A stretch of 64,000 nucleotides of DNA from Mangrovibacterium lignilyticum (GCF_010882175.1 NZ_WKLH01000003.1:496001-560000); one strand, 5' to 3'. Positions 17,222-25,962 are shown, numbered from the stretch's first letter. Translations and numbers: made by a program. The notes: generated by a model from the letters alone, not told the origin.

Positions 17222-18016
17222 TTAGCCTACTTTCGACTGGAGATTTTTGATTTCTTTTTCCAGTTTTGTTTGAAGTTTTAATGCTTTCGAGAGTGCTAAA
17301 GCTTGAACAAAAGCCTGTTTGTCGTAATCTTCAAGGATAATGTAATAATAGCGCTTTCCAAGGAACACGGCCTTGAGATTGCGATCAGCATGCTCAGCGA
17401 TAAACTTTATCACGCCATTGTCTTTTCCCTCAGCGTACGAAACTTTTTCCCATTTCGTATTCATGAAATCGCTGTGGTAGTTCAAGGGGGAATCAACTGG
17501 TACAGTATCTGTTTTCGCTTGCACATCCCCGTCATATACCCGAATGGCAACGTGGTTGAGCCATTGATCTCCATAGTAGTTGCTTGAGATGTAGAGCTCA
17601 CCTCGTTCGTCCAGGTAAATCTGAATAAACGATTTATTCCACCGTCGCTGAAAATCCTGACGTTTGTGAATGTATTGCGTATACCGGTCAAATTCGGTTT
17701 TTTCCTGAATGAAGTTTTTGCTCAATTCTGCGATTTCAGTTTTTACTGTGTCGAGTTGGTCCTGAGCCCGATAAAGCATCTCCCCGTAAACTTTCCTTTT
17801 AAACTGGTCGGCAGCAATAATCTGCTGAATGGCTCCTTTGTATAACATTCGCACTGAGTCGGCCGATTGCAATGCTTTCAATGTATCTCCCTGCTGAAAG
17901 TATTGCTCCGCTTGTTGTATTTTCTCAGTTGCAAGCTCTTTTTCCGATTTTCCACATGATATGAAATGAATGGCCAGTAAAAAAAGAAGAAAAAAACGGG
18001 TTGCTTTCATGGACAA
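17222..18016 (-). CDS. Hypothetical lipoprotein with coiled-coil segment
   Basis: 264 residues. The N-terminus is a lipoprotein signal ending FISCGKSEK, with Cys21 as the likely lipidated residue. Residues about 25-110 are heptad-like and charged (EKIQQAEQYFQQGDTLKALQ), suggesting a coiled coil or TPR-like helices. The central part has alternating strands (YLDERGELYISSNYYGDQW) and the C-terminus is helical again (LKLQTKLEKEIKNLQSK). I do not recognise a named family. It converges on ppk1 with four bases between the stops and is divergent from the SpoU gene. Confidence 0.72.
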   Translation of the reverse strand: MSMKATRFFLLFLLAIHFISCGKSEKELATEKIQQAEQYFQQGDTLKALQSADSVRMLYKGAIQQIIAADQFKRKVYGEMLYRAQDQLDTVKTEIAELSKNFIQEKTEFDRYTQYIHKRQDFQRRWNKSFIQIYLDERGELYISSNYYGDQWLNHVAIRVYDGDVQAKTDTVPVDSPLNYHSDFMNTKWEKVSYAEGKDNGVIKFIAEHADRNLKAVFLGKRYYYIILEDYDKQAFVQALALSKALKLQTKLEKEIKNLQSKVG

Positions 18017-18078
18017 ATGATTTAAAATCTTTTCTTTCGTAGTTTCTGAATGCTCAAAGAAACAGAATAATTTTCAGG

Positions 18079-18606
18079 ATGGAAACAAATTCAGTGGCAT
18101 TTTTTAAGTTACAAAATACACCGGATCTACCGATTAAACCACTCGTTGCTGCATGGAAAGTGAAAAATCCGCAGAATGTGGGTAGCCTCATGCGCTTGGT
18201 TGATAATTTGGGAGGAGAGGAGTTGATTTTGCTGGATGATGAGAATGATAAGCGAGAAGCGTCGATTCGAAAAACAGCAGGTTTGAGTTATAAGAACGTG
18301 GAACTACACTATAAATCGTCAGAGCAATTTTTTGCTGAAATTCCGGAAGGTTTTGCTGTGTGTGCGATTGAAACATCCGACGGAGCGACGAATTTATTTG
18401 AAACTCGTTTGCCGAAGCGAATTGTTTTTCTTTTGGGGAGTGAAATGAGAGGCCTGCCTGAAGCGCTGATCCAGCGTTGCGATCGGGTTGTGTTTATCCC
18501 AATGACCGGCAAATGCAAATCGATGAATATATCACATGCACTGGCAGTTGGCTTATTCGAATGGCAGCGGCAACAATTATTTTCTGATACCGCAGCAGGC
18601 AAATAG
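18079..18606 (+). CDS. SpoU/TrmH-family RNA 2'-O-methyltransferase
   Basis: 175 residues, a minimal SPOUT methyltransferase that transfers methyl from SAM to a ribose 2'-OH of tRNA or rRNA. The motifs are all present: NPQNVGSLMRLVDNLGGEE (motif 1, with the catalytic Arg), VFLLGSEMRGLPEALI (motif 2) and FIPMTGKCKSMNISHALAV (motif 3), which form the knotted SAM site. There is no N-terminal substrate-binding domain, so the target cannot be named. It stands between divergent and downstream genes with short gaps. Confidence 0.87.
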   Translation: METNSVAFFKLQNTPDLPIKPLVAAWKVKNPQNVGSLMRLVDNLGGEELILLDDENDKREASIRKTAGLSYKNVELHYKSSEQFFAEIPEGFAVCAIETSDGATNLFETRLPKRIVFLLGSEMRGLPEALIQRCDRVVFIPMTGKCKSMNISHALAVGLFEWQRQQLFSDTAAGK

Positions 18607-18644
18607 ATTTTTTCTATATTTATCAGAAATAAAACAAAAAACCC

Positions 18645-19586
18645 ATGATTACGCTAACCCAGCTTGAGTATATAGTTGCTGTGGATACTTTCCGCCATTT
18701 TGGCCGTGCCGCCGAGCATTGCTTTATTACCCAGCCGACACTCAGTATGCAAATCAAAAAATTGGAAGAAGATCTTGAAGTGGTCATCTTCGATCGGAGC
18801 AAACAGCCTTTGATCCCAACTGATGTGGGCAAGCGGATTATTGAGCAGTCGCGAATCATTTTACAAGAAACAGAGAAAGTCAACAATATTGTCAAGGATC
18901 ACAAAAACCTCATTTCCGGAGAACTCAAGATCGGCATAATACCAACTTTGGCGCCTTACTTGCTTCCGCTGTTTATTGGGAACTACAAGCGCAAGTACCC
19001 GAATATCCTCATTAAAGTTGAAGAGCTGACGACCGAGAAAATTGTCGATAATTTGCATCGTGACCTTCTAGACGTGGGCATTCTGGTTACTCCGTTGAAA
19101 GAAGATCGAATCAATGAGAAGCCGCTTTTTTACGAGGAGATGATGTTGTATGCTCACAAGGACCACCCGTTACACAATAAGGAAGAGGTGAGAGTGAAGG
19201 ATATTTCGGTTCCGGAGATATGGTTATTGAGCGACGGGCATTGTTTCCGTCACCAGGTCATCAATTTATGCTCGTTCAAAGGCTCCATAAATGAGGATCT
19301 GCCTTTTCACTTTGAAGCCGGGTCGTTGGAGACTTTGATGAATATTATCGATAAAGAAGGAGGAATTACATTGATTCCGGAACTGGCTTCTATCGAAATG
19401 TCGACTGAACGCTCATTGCATGTGAGGGCTTTCGACGATGTGACGCCACTTCGGGAGGTGAGTTTGGTGTATTCCCGTCACTTTGCTAAAAATAAACTGA
19501 TTGAATTGCTTTGGCGGGAAATAGTTAACTCAATGCCTCAGAGTTTATTAAATAAAGATAGGGGAACGATTGTTGATTGGAAGTAA
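18645..19586 (+). CDS. oxyR: Hydrogen peroxide-sensing LysR-type regulator OxyR
   Basis: 313 residues. The N-terminal winged helix (residues 1-60: LEYIVAVDTFRHFGRAAEHC, TQPTLSMQIKKLEEDL) is followed by a LysR effector domain. The key feature is LLSDGHCFRHQVINLC, with Cys200 and Cys209. This matches the redox pair Cys199/Cys208 of E. coli OxyR in spacing and context (DGHC..). Peroxide oxidation of this pair switches the regulator on. Targets such as catalase, Dps or AhpC are not in this window. It lies 38 bases after the SpoU gene and may be cotranscribed with it. Confidence 0.92.
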   Translation: MITLTQLEYIVAVDTFRHFGRAAEHCFITQPTLSMQIKKLEEDLEVVIFDRSKQPLIPTDVGKRIIEQSRIILQETEKVNNIVKDHKNLISGELKIGIIPTLAPYLLPLFIGNYKRKYPNILIKVEELTTEKIVDNLHRDLLDVGILVTPLKEDRINEKPLFYEEMMLYAHKDHPLHNKEEVRVKDISVPEIWLLSDGHCFRHQVINLCSFKGSINEDLPFHFEAGSLETLMNIIDKEGGITLIPELASIEMSTERSLHVRAFDDVTPLREVSLVYSRHFAKNKLIELLWREIVNSMPQSLLNKDRGTIVDWK

Positions 19587-19704
19587 ATTTTTTTGGAATT
19601 TTTGTTTGCAGATTCAAAAATCTTCCATTTCTTTGCATCGCTGAAATCAAAAATGGCGCTGCTAAACGAAGCGGAGCTGGTTTTAGAAAAAAATCCTGAA
19701 AAAA

Positions 19705-19735
19705 TTTGGAGACTAAAAAAAAGCAACTATTTTTG
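19705..19735 (+). promoter_or_regulatory. Promoter of tRNA-Glu (and probably rpsT)
   Basis: TTTG at 19705-19708, a 19-base spacer, then TATTTTTG at 19728-19735: the clearest full match in the window to the Bacteroidota promoter. The tRNA begins 32 bases later. Confidence 0.75.
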
Positions 19736-19766
19736 CAGTCCCAAAATTAAGGGAAAACAAAATGAT

Positions 19767-19838
19767 GGCCCGTTCGTCTAGCGGTTAGGACGCCAGGTTT
19801 TCATCCTGGTAGCAGGGGTTCGATTCCCCTACGGGCTA
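19767..19838 (+). tRNA. tRNA-Glu (anticodon TTC)
   Basis: 72 bases. Acceptor GGCCCGT pairs with ACGGGCT (one G-U pair), discriminator A. The anticodon stem CCAGG/CCTGG carries loop TTTTCAT, anticodon TTC (glutamate). The T arm is GGGG-TTCGATT-CCCC. CCA is not encoded. rpsT follows 36 bases later and may share the transcript. Confidence 0.95.
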
Positions 19839-19874
19839 CTTTTAAAAAAAGAAAAACATTGAGGAAATTATAAA

Positions 19875-20126
19875 ATGGCAAATCATCAATCTTCAAAAAA
19901 GAGAATTAGACAAGACGACAAGAAACGTCTTGAAAACAAATACTACGCTAAAACAATGCGTAATGCGTTGAAACAATTGCGTGCTGCTACTGAAAAAGAA
20001 GCTGCTGTTGCAGAGTTGCCTAAAGTAACTTCGATGATTGACAGATTGGCTAAGAAAAATATCATTCACAGAAATAAAGCTGCAAACTTAAAGGCTAGTA
20101 TTGCTTCTCATGTGAACAAGTTGTAA
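19875..20126 (+). CDS. rpsT: 30S ribosomal protein S20
   Basis: 83 residues, very basic and helical: MANHQSSKKRIRQDDKKRLE, then KTMRNALKQLR and IIHRNKAANLKASIASHVNKL. This is the three-helix bundle of S20, which binds 16S rRNA early in 30S assembly. The start ATG follows GAGGAAATTATAAA. The gene sits directly behind tRNA-Glu without an evident promoter between, and a classic terminator follows. Confidence 0.97.
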   Translation: MANHQSSKKRIRQDDKKRLENKYYAKTMRNALKQLRAATEKEAAVAELPKVTSMIDRLAKKNIIHRNKAANLKASIASHVNKL

Positions 20127-20149
20127 GAAATTACTTATACAGCATAGAG

Positions 20150-20181
20150 AGCCTCTTCAGCAATGAAGAGGCTTTTTTTTT
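20150..20181 (+). terminator. Terminator of rpsT
   Basis: AGCCTCTTC pairs with GAAGAGGCT (9 pairs, six-base loop), followed by nine T. Confidence 0.92.
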
Positions 20182-20238
20182 GTTTCAGCAAGTCGGTTTG
20201 GTAGAATTTTCATAACTTAGTTTCAAACGACTAGCCTG

Positions 20239-20928
20239 ATGTATAAGAAACTAAGTATCAAAGAGTGGGCAGTGGAAGATCGTCCCCGCGAAAAACTGCT
20301 GCAAAAAGGAACCCGATCTCTTTCCGATGCTGAATTAATGGCGATATTAATTGGTTCGGGAAATGCAGATGAATCAGCGGTTGAGCTGGCACGACGTATT
20401 TTGGCGGCCGCCGATAATAATTTAAATGATCTTGGGAAAAAGGAAATAAAAGATTTTTTGGCATTCAAGGGGATTGGAGAAGCCAAAGCCGTAAATATTC
20501 TGGCGGCTCTTGAATTGGGACGCCGGCGTAAAGAACAAGCTCCTACTGAGAAGCTATCAATCACAACAAGTCAGGATGCTGCCGATTACTTTCGTCCTTT
20601 ATTGGAGGACTTGCCCATAGAAGAGTTTTGGATTCTGCTTCTAAATCGATCGAACACCATTATCGATAAATTTATGGTGAGCCAGGGAGGCCTTACCGGA
20701 ACTGTTATAGATGTGCGCATCATTCTGAAAACAGCTTTGGAAAAATTGGCGTCGGCTATGATTTTGTGTCACAACCATCCTTCGGGGAACACTCGTCCCA
20801 GCGAAGCAGATCGAAATATTACCCGAAAAATCAAAAATGCGGCTGAACTGATGGAAATTTCAGTGCTCGATCACATTATTATCGCGCATCATCAGTATTT
20901 TAGTTTCGCTGACGAAGCACTGTTATAA
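20239..20928 (+). CDS. radC: RadC family protein (JAB/MPN domain)
   Basis: 229 residues. The N-terminal part starts with KLSIKEWAVEDRPREKLLQK and contains a helix-hairpin-helix (FLAFKGIGEAKAVNILAALELGRR, about 74-97). The C-terminal MPN+ domain has the metal motif HNHPSGNTRPSEAD with the final Asp and an upstream Glu (EEFWILLLNRSN). The name radC is historical; E. coli radC has no proven repair role and the activity of the family is unsettled. The next gene starts seven bases after the stop, so radC may head the five-gene run up to 25161. Confidence 0.93.
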   Translation: MYKKLSIKEWAVEDRPREKLLQKGTRSLSDAELMAILIGSGNADESAVELARRILAAADNNLNDLGKKEIKDFLAFKGIGEAKAVNILAALELGRRRKEQAPTEKLSITTSQDAADYFRPLLEDLPIEEFWILLLNRSNTIIDKFMVSQGGLTGTVIDVRIILKTALEKLASAMILCHNHPSGNTRPSEADRNITRKIKNAAELMEISVLDHIIIAHHQYFSFADEALL

Positions 20929-20935
20929 CAGCATT

Positions 20936-22267
20936 ATGGTCATCGTTTATTCTACAAAAGTAACTAACCGCCTGCGATACATCTTCGAACTGTATTTTGA
21001 AGAATTATTGAAGGTGCCCGTGAGTTTTACGAGTCAGCGCGATATTTTCGAGAAAGAAACCGCAGTCAAGCTAAATTACTCAAACCTGAAGATGCAGGTT
21101 GGGCAAGTGGACTTGCGTCCTCATGGATTGCTTTTTCAAACCGGCTTGGAATACCAGGATTTGTCATCGTTTGCTTGTAATGAACAGTTATGCGTGTTCG
21201 CAAGTTCAGCAGATTCATTTTTACCGTTCGATCCATTTGCTGCCGGATTTTTTCTTGTTACCCGTTACGAAGAATATTTGGAACGTCAGTTTGGTAAACA
21301 CGGTCGGTACCTGTCAAAACACAGCATTTTATCGCGCAATAAGGTGCTCGATCAGCCGGTGGTGAATCAATGGGCGCGTCTGATTGCTCAGAAATTACAG
21401 GAGCACGATGCTACTTTTGTCGTTCCGAAGCCGCAATTTGACTTTTTGACGACAATAGATATTGACAACGCCTGGGCCTATAAGCATAAAAGTTTGAGAC
21501 GCGTGGTTGGAGCAAGTCTGAAAAATTTGTTTTGTGGAAACTTCAGCGAGATTCAACGGCGGTTAAAAGTTTGGAAGGGAGCTGACCACGATCCCTACGA
21601 CACTTACGACTACATCAGGAATATTTATAAAGAAAACGAGCAATTTCTCCAATTTTTCTTTTTGTTAGGCAAGCCCGGGCGGTACGATCGGAATGTTTCG
21701 GCCCGGAACGAAGAGCTGAGGGAACTCATTCGTAAGTTGGCGTCAGAATTTAAAGTTGGTATTCATCCTTCTTTTCGTTCGAATCGGGTCAAACGAGAAC
21801 TGTTCAGAGAGCGAAAGGTCTTGGAGGAAATTATTGACAGTCCTGTTCATTCAAGTCGACAGCACTATTTGAAGCTCATTCTTCCGGTTACTTACCGCCG
21901 GTTGATTAAAGCCGGAATCCGCGAAGATTACACCATGGGATATTCGGAGTGCATCGGTTTCAGGGCAGGAATTGCCAGCCCGTTTTTCTTTTATGATCTG
22001 AAAGAAGAGCAAAAGACAAACCTCCGGGTGTTTCCATTTCAAAGTATGGATATTAGCCTGCGCGATTATATGGGGAAGACGCCGGAAGAAGCATTGACAC
22101 TTCTCAAAAAAATGATGGTTGAAATCAATAAATGCGGTGGAACTTTTATAAGTTTATGGCACAATGAAAGTTTGAGTGATGAAGAACGTTGGGAAGGATG
22201 GCGAATGGTTTTTGAGGAGATGACCGCCGACGCAATCGCATTTAGAAATGAGCAACATCAAAATTAA
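20936..22267 (+). CDS. Polysaccharide deacetylase-like protein with DUF7033-type N-terminal region
   Basis: 443 residues. Residues 1 to about 150 form a distinct N-terminal module ending FDPFAAGFFLVTRYEEY. The rest resembles a carbohydrate esterase family 4 (NodB) barrel: FLTTIDIDNAWAYKHKS, with the DxD-type metal site, VGIHPSFRSN, HSSRQHYLKL, and a C-terminal FISLWHNESLSD. Such proteins are common in Bacteroidota surface-glycan clusters, and deacetylation of an envelope polysaccharide is a reasonable but unproven role. There is no signal peptide. It overlaps the next gene by 20 bases and follows radC after seven, so it is the second gene of a tight run. Confidence 0.75.
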   Translation: MVIVYSTKVTNRLRYIFELYFEELLKVPVSFTSQRDIFEKETAVKLNYSNLKMQVGQVDLRPHGLLFQTGLEYQDLSSFACNEQLCVFASSADSFLPFDPFAAGFFLVTRYEEYLERQFGKHGRYLSKHSILSRNKVLDQPVVNQWARLIAQKLQEHDATFVVPKPQFDFLTTIDIDNAWAYKHKSLRRVVGASLKNLFCGNFSEIQRRLKVWKGADHDPYDTYDYIRNIYKENEQFLQFFFLLGKPGRYDRNVSARNEELRELIRKLASEFKVGIHPSFRSNRVKRELFRERKVLEEIIDSPVHSSRQHYLKLILPVTYRRLIKAGIREDYTMGYSECIGFRAGIASPFFFYDLKEEQKTNLRVFPFQSMDISLRDYMGKTPEEALTLLKKMMVEINKCGGTFISLWHNESLSDEERWEGWRMVFEEMTADAIAFRNEQHQN

Positions 22268-23156
22268 ATACTTAAAATACGATGAGGTTGATACCGACAA
22301 GTGGGACCTCTGCCTTGCAAATTCACCCAATGCGTTGGTGTATGCACAGTCGTGGTATCTGGATAAACTTTGCCCGGTCTGGGATGCGCTGATTATTGGT
22401 GATTATCAGTACATCATGCCATTGACCTTTCGGCGGAAATATGGTTTTAATTATTTATATCAACCACTTTATTGCCAACAGCTGGGCATATTCCCAACGC
22501 CAACAAAAGAAATTATTGATGCTTTCTACCAAGAGGCACTTAAACGTTTTTCGTTCGCACAGATTCATCTAAATGCCATGAATTTGCCGGCGCAGGGCAT
22601 GCAGGTTGAAGTGAGGTATAACTTATTGCTTAAAATTAATGAGCCATACACTGATCTGGCTTCGCGCTATTCGCAAAGCACGACACGAAAACTGAAAAGG
22701 GCTTCCCACTACAAACTCAGTTTTATTCGCGGCCTTTCGTTGAAAGATTACCTGGATTTTAAGAAGGAGAACTCGGCCGTCAAATTGAAAAAACAGGATT
22801 TGATGATTTTGCATCATCTATTGGCTTTTTCGTTGTCGAGAAATCTGGGGGAGGTTTATGGCGTTTATGATAAAACGAATAAGCTTTGCGCTGCCGTTTT
22901 TTTTGTGCGGTATCAAAAGCGGGTGACCTTCCTGAATGCTGCCAGTAGTAAAGAGGGTAAGGAGTTGAGTGCCATGCAGTTTCTGATTGATCAATTTATT
23001 GCAATGCATGCCGGTAAAGATTATGTGCTCGACTTTGAAGGCTCAATGATTGATGGTGTTGCTCAGTTGTACAAAGGTTTTGGTGCGAGTCCTGAAACCT
23101 ATTATTTCCTGGCTTGGAATAACCTTCCGGCTTGGGTAAAATGGTTAAAACGATGA
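22248..23156 (+). CDS. FemAB/GNAT-like acyltransferase
   Basis: 302 residues. The N-terminal half has LANSPNALVYAQSWYLDKLC, FRRKYGFNYLYQPLYCQQLG and the C-terminal half KKQDLMILHHLLAFSLSR, VFFVRYQKRVTFLNAASSKE, YVLDFEGSMIDGVAQLYKGF. The last block is the acyl-donor fold pattern shared by FemAB and related double-GNAT proteins, which attach amino acids or acyl groups to envelope molecules. I cannot tell the donor or acceptor. There is no signal peptide, so it acts in the cytoplasm. It starts 20 bases inside the preceding gene and ends in ATGA overlap with the next, a sign of coordinated translation. Confidence 0.68.
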   Translation: MSNIKIKYLKYDEVDTDKWDLCLANSPNALVYAQSWYLDKLCPVWDALIIGDYQYIMPLTFRRKYGFNYLYQPLYCQQLGIFPTPTKEIIDAFYQEALKRFSFAQIHLNAMNLPAQGMQVEVRYNLLLKINEPYTDLASRYSQSTTRKLKRASHYKLSFIRGLSLKDYLDFKKENSAVKLKKQDLMILHHLLAFSLSRNLGEVYGVYDKTNKLCAAVFFVRYQKRVTFLNAASSKEGKELSAMQFLIDQFIAMHAGKDYVLDFEGSMIDGVAQLYKGFGASPETYYFLAWNNLPAWVKWLKR

Positions 23157-24097
23157 ACGATTTTTCACAACAACTTATATCAGAATTGGCAGCGATAACG
23201 CCGTTTAATCTACTGACATCCGGTCGGAAACTGCCGGTTTTGCTCCCTTTCTATCATTTAGTTAGCAATGAAGATTTGCCGTGGCGCTCGAATTATGACT
23301 ATCCTAATTTGAAGCAGTTTGAAACCGACCTCGATTTTTTGCTCAAGTATTTTAAGCCGATCGGGTTAGGGGATTTATTGAAGAAAGATGATCTGTCGAA
23401 ATGTTTCCATCTGAGTTTTGATGATGGCTTAAGAGAGTGTTCAGAGGTAATTGCTCCCATGCTTAAGCGAAAAGGCGTGCCTGCCAGTTTCTTTATCAAT
23501 CCGTCGTTTGTTGACAACCGTGATTTGTTTCATCGGTATAAAGCATCTGAGATTACTGCTTTGTTGAAGGCGAAAAATATTCATATCAAATTGCAGCGGA
23601 CCTACGCTGATTTGGCGACTTTAGATGAGATGGCTGAAGAAATTGGCCTGAACTGGGAGGAGTGGCTACAGGAAAAACAGCCATACATGACATTGGAGCA
23701 AATCCGAACTTTGAAGATTGATGGGTTCACCATTGGTTCCCACACGATGGATCATCCAGAATTTGAGTTGCTGGATGAGGAAACCCAGCTGGAGGAAATC
23801 CGTGAAAGCATGGAGTGGGTGAACGAAAAACTGAGTCCTGAAATCAAAGCTTTTGCTTTCCCGTTTACAGATGTTGGTGTTTCGGATGAAGTTTTCGAGA
23901 CCTGTCACCGTGAAAATGTTTATGATATTAGTTTCGGTACAGCCGGAATCAAAAAGGAACGTTTCCCGTTTCATTTTCAGCGTTTCCCGATGGAACACCG
24001 TATCGAGCTGAGTCCGAAAATCCGACTGAAACAAGAGTATATGGCCTATCGGTTAAAACAGTTGTTGGGTAAACATGTAGCCAGGAGGTTTAAGTGA
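23153..24097 (+). CDS. Polysaccharide deacetylase (CE4/NodB domain)
   Basis: 314 residues from the ATG at 23153, which overlaps the previous stop (ATGA); ATG 23141 and TTG 23132 upstream are less likely. It has the NodB signatures FHLSFDDGLRECSEVIAPML (motif 1, Asp-Asp), PASFFINPSF, GFTIGSHTMDHPEF (motif 2, His-x3-His) and FAFPFTDVGVSDEVFE. The metal-binding residues for a zinc-dependent deacetylase are all present. CE4 enzymes remove N- or O-acetyl groups from polysaccharides or lipid-linked sugars. It has no signal peptide, which fits a cytoplasmic glycan or precursor. It is the fourth gene of the radC run. Confidence 0.85.
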   Translation: MNDFSQQLISELAAITPFNLLTSGRKLPVLLPFYHLVSNEDLPWRSNYDYPNLKQFETDLDFLLKYFKPIGLGDLLKKDDLSKCFHLSFDDGLRECSEVIAPMLKRKGVPASFFINPSFVDNRDLFHRYKASEITALLKAKNIHIKLQRTYADLATLDEMAEEIGLNWEEWLQEKQPYMTLEQIRTLKIDGFTIGSHTMDHPEFELLDEETQLEEIRESMEWVNEKLSPEIKAFAFPFTDVGVSDEVFETCHRENVYDISFGTAGIKKERFPFHFQRFPMEHRIELSPKIRLKQEYMAYRLKQLLGKHVARRFK

Positions 24098-25161
24098 AGC
24101 TTCAAAAAGTCCGCCTGCGAGAATTGCGCGCATTTGTTGAAAGCGATTGGTTTCAGCGCCTGCCGGTGAAGCCGATTAGTTTGTATCGCGCTGAATCTTA
24201 TCTCGCTAATCCTCACGCGTTGCCAGATGATCCGCTAATATACTATTGGGACGAAGAAGATAAGATTGTTTCTTTTCGGTCGGTATTTCCAGCAGCTTTT
24301 AATCATGAGGAAGAACGTTTTGCCTGGCTAAGTGGTGCATGGACCCAACTTGATTTTAGGAAAAGAGGACTGTCGCTCAGATTATTGGACGAAATATACA
24401 AAGATTGGGATGGTCGTTTGGCTGCAACGAATTTTTCACCCAACTCCAGGCGCCTTTACGAAAGATCGACCTTATTGAAGCCTTTTTGTAAAGTGAGCGG
24501 AAGGCGATTTTATTTGTTTGTCAATAGTAGAAAGTTACTGGAAGGTCGGATGGGAAACTTGGTTTTTCTATGGCCGGTTATCGATAATATTGCTCGATTA
24601 TGGGCACGCAACAAACTGCGAAAGCACAGGCTCGAGAAACATCCGAACATCCGATGGGAGAAACATGCTTTCCCGGATCGCGAGTGTATGGAGATGGTTA
24701 ATCAGCAGCAAAGCGATTACTTGTTCAAAAGGGGAGAGGTTGAGTTGAAGTGGATCTTGTCATATCCCTGGCTATCAACAGACGATCGTACTTTTAAGCA
24801 AAGCTACCCATTTAGCTCCTATGCAAAACAGTTTGAAGTTTATACCGTCAAATTTTATCGGGAGGAAAAGTTTCTGGGTTTGCTGATTTACTCCCTTCGC
24901 GATGGGCATTTAAAATTGTTGGATCAGCATTTTACGGTGGATTGTAAGGAGGCTGTGGCTCATTTTTTCATCAACGAATCTGTTGCGAAGAGAGTGGAGA
25001 TGCTTACCATTCTTCATACAGAATTGGCTGAGCGGATCGCCGGGGAGAATAATCCATTCTTGTTTTCTAAAGAATTCCAACACCACATTTATTCGAGTAT
25101 CAAGCGTTTGCCGCAAAACAGTAAAATTCAGGCGGGTGAAGGTGATTTTATGTGGACTTGA
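24094..25161 (+). CDS. GNAT-like acyltransferase of unknown target
   Basis: 355 residues, started by GTG at 24094 overlapping the deacetylase stop (GTGA). The N-terminal half has a GNAT-like core: IVSFRSVFPAAF, then WLSGAWTQLDFRKRGLSLRL with the R-x-x-G/A acetyl-CoA loop, and AATNFSPNSRRLYERS. The C-terminal half (from about 200) has KWILSYPWLS, FYREEKFLGLLIYSLRDGHL and may be a second GNAT-type fold. I do not recognise a named family. The last gene of the run; after it comes the upp promoter area. A role with the two deacetylases in trimming and re-acylating an envelope glycan is inference. Confidence 0.65.
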   Translation: MKLQKVRLRELRAFVESDWFQRLPVKPISLYRAESYLANPHALPDDPLIYYWDEEDKIVSFRSVFPAAFNHEEERFAWLSGAWTQLDFRKRGLSLRLLDEIYKDWDGRLAATNFSPNSRRLYERSTLLKPFCKVSGRRFYLFVNSRKLLEGRMGNLVFLWPVIDNIARLWARNKLRKHRLEKHPNIRWEKHAFPDRECMEMVNQQQSDYLFKRGEVELKWILSYPWLSTDDRTFKQSYPFSSYAKQFEVYTVKFYREEKFLGLLIYSLRDGHLKLLDQHFTVDCKEAVAHFFINESVAKRVEMLTILHTELAERIAGENNPFLFSKEFQHHIYSSIKRLPQNSKIQAGEGDFMWT

Positions 25162-25186
25162 GTTCCCTCCTCCGGGAAAAATTGCG

Positions 25187-25194
25187 TATTTTCG
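25187..25194 (+). promoter_or_regulatory. Possible -7 box of the upp transcript
   Basis: TATTTTCG differs from TAnnTTTG at one base. It would start a transcript just before the small ORF at 25210 and about 105 bases before upp. The -33 spacing (TTGA near 25159) is long, so this is weak. Confidence 0.3.
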
Positions 25195-25209
25195 GCAAAA
25201 TTTTTTGTT

Positions 25210-25281
25210 ATGGAGCGAGCTATGAAAGCTAAAATCATACGTATGGGTATGAATGCTTTGGTGAGTTCCATGTGGCAGTAA
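25210..25281 (+). CDS. Small ORF upstream of upp, possible leader peptide (23 residues)
   Basis: ATG at 25210 to TAA at 25279-25281. The peptide starts MERAMKAKIIRMGMNAL and ends with SMWQ; it is basic then hydrophobic and contains five Met. It ends 18 bases before the upp ATG and begins about 15 bases after the possible -7 box, which is the placing of a leader peptide. I have no family for it, and chance is a real possibility at this length. Confidence 0.3.
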   Translation: MERAMKAKIIRMGMNALVSSMWQ

Positions 25282-25299
25282 AGAATAAATTATAGACAC

Positions 25300-25962
25300 A
25301 TGAAAATTCACAACCTCAGCGAGTCAACTTCAATCTTTAATCATTATTTGTCTGAAATCCGCGACGAAGCGATTCAGAAAGATCCTTTGCGTTTTCGCAG
25401 AAACCTGCAACGTTTGGGTGAATTGTTTGCATATGAAATCAGTAAAACGATGGATTACAGATTGGCCGATGTAAAAACACCTCTTGGAATTGCCAAAGTT
25501 CCGGTATTGGAGCAACAGCCGGTTTTGGCAACTATCCTGCGTGCAGGACTGCCTTTGCAACAAGGGCTGCTTAATGTTTTTGACAGGGCAGAAAATGCAT
25601 TTATCTCAGCTTATCGGAAGTATGACGAAGAGGGCGAATTTCATATTGAGTTTGAGTACCTGGCGACACCCGATTTGAATGAAAAAGTTGTCATGATCAC
25701 TGACCCGATGTTGGCTTCAGGAGCTTCGATGGAAATTGCATACAAAGCGATGATGCAAAAAGGAGAGCCAAGCCATGTTCATTTAGTATCAATTATTGCG
25801 AGTCGCAAAGGTGTTGATTATGTGAAAAGCAAAGTTAAAGCAAAGAACGTAACACTTTGGCTTGGAGCAATTGATGAGGAGATGACGATGAAATCGTACA
25901 TCGTTCCGGGCTTGGGTGATGCCGGTGATTTGGCGTTCGGCCCCAAAATTGATTCGCATTAG
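25300..25962 (+). CDS. upp: Uracil phosphoribosyltransferase
   Basis: 220 residues. Salvages uracil: uracil plus PRPP gives UMP plus pyrophosphate. The PRPP loop region VVMITDPMLASGASM (about 129-143) and the uracil-binding tail YIVPGLGDAGDLAFG are clear, as is the Upp-type ATILRAGLPLQQGLL. The N-terminus (KIHNLSESTSIFNHYLSEIR) aligns with bacterial Upp. The gene appears to be transcribed on its own and ends at a terminator shared with the convergent methyltransferase gene. Confidence 0.96.
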   Translation: MKIHNLSESTSIFNHYLSEIRDEAIQKDPLRFRRNLQRLGELFAYEISKTMDYRLADVKTPLGIAKVPVLEQQPVLATILRAGLPLQQGLLNVFDRAENAFISAYRKYDEEGEFHIEFEYLATPDLNEKVVMITDPMLASGASMEIAYKAMMQKGEPSHVHLVSIIASRKGVDYVKSKVKAKNVTLWLGAIDEEMTMKSYIVPGLGDAGDLAFGPKIDSH

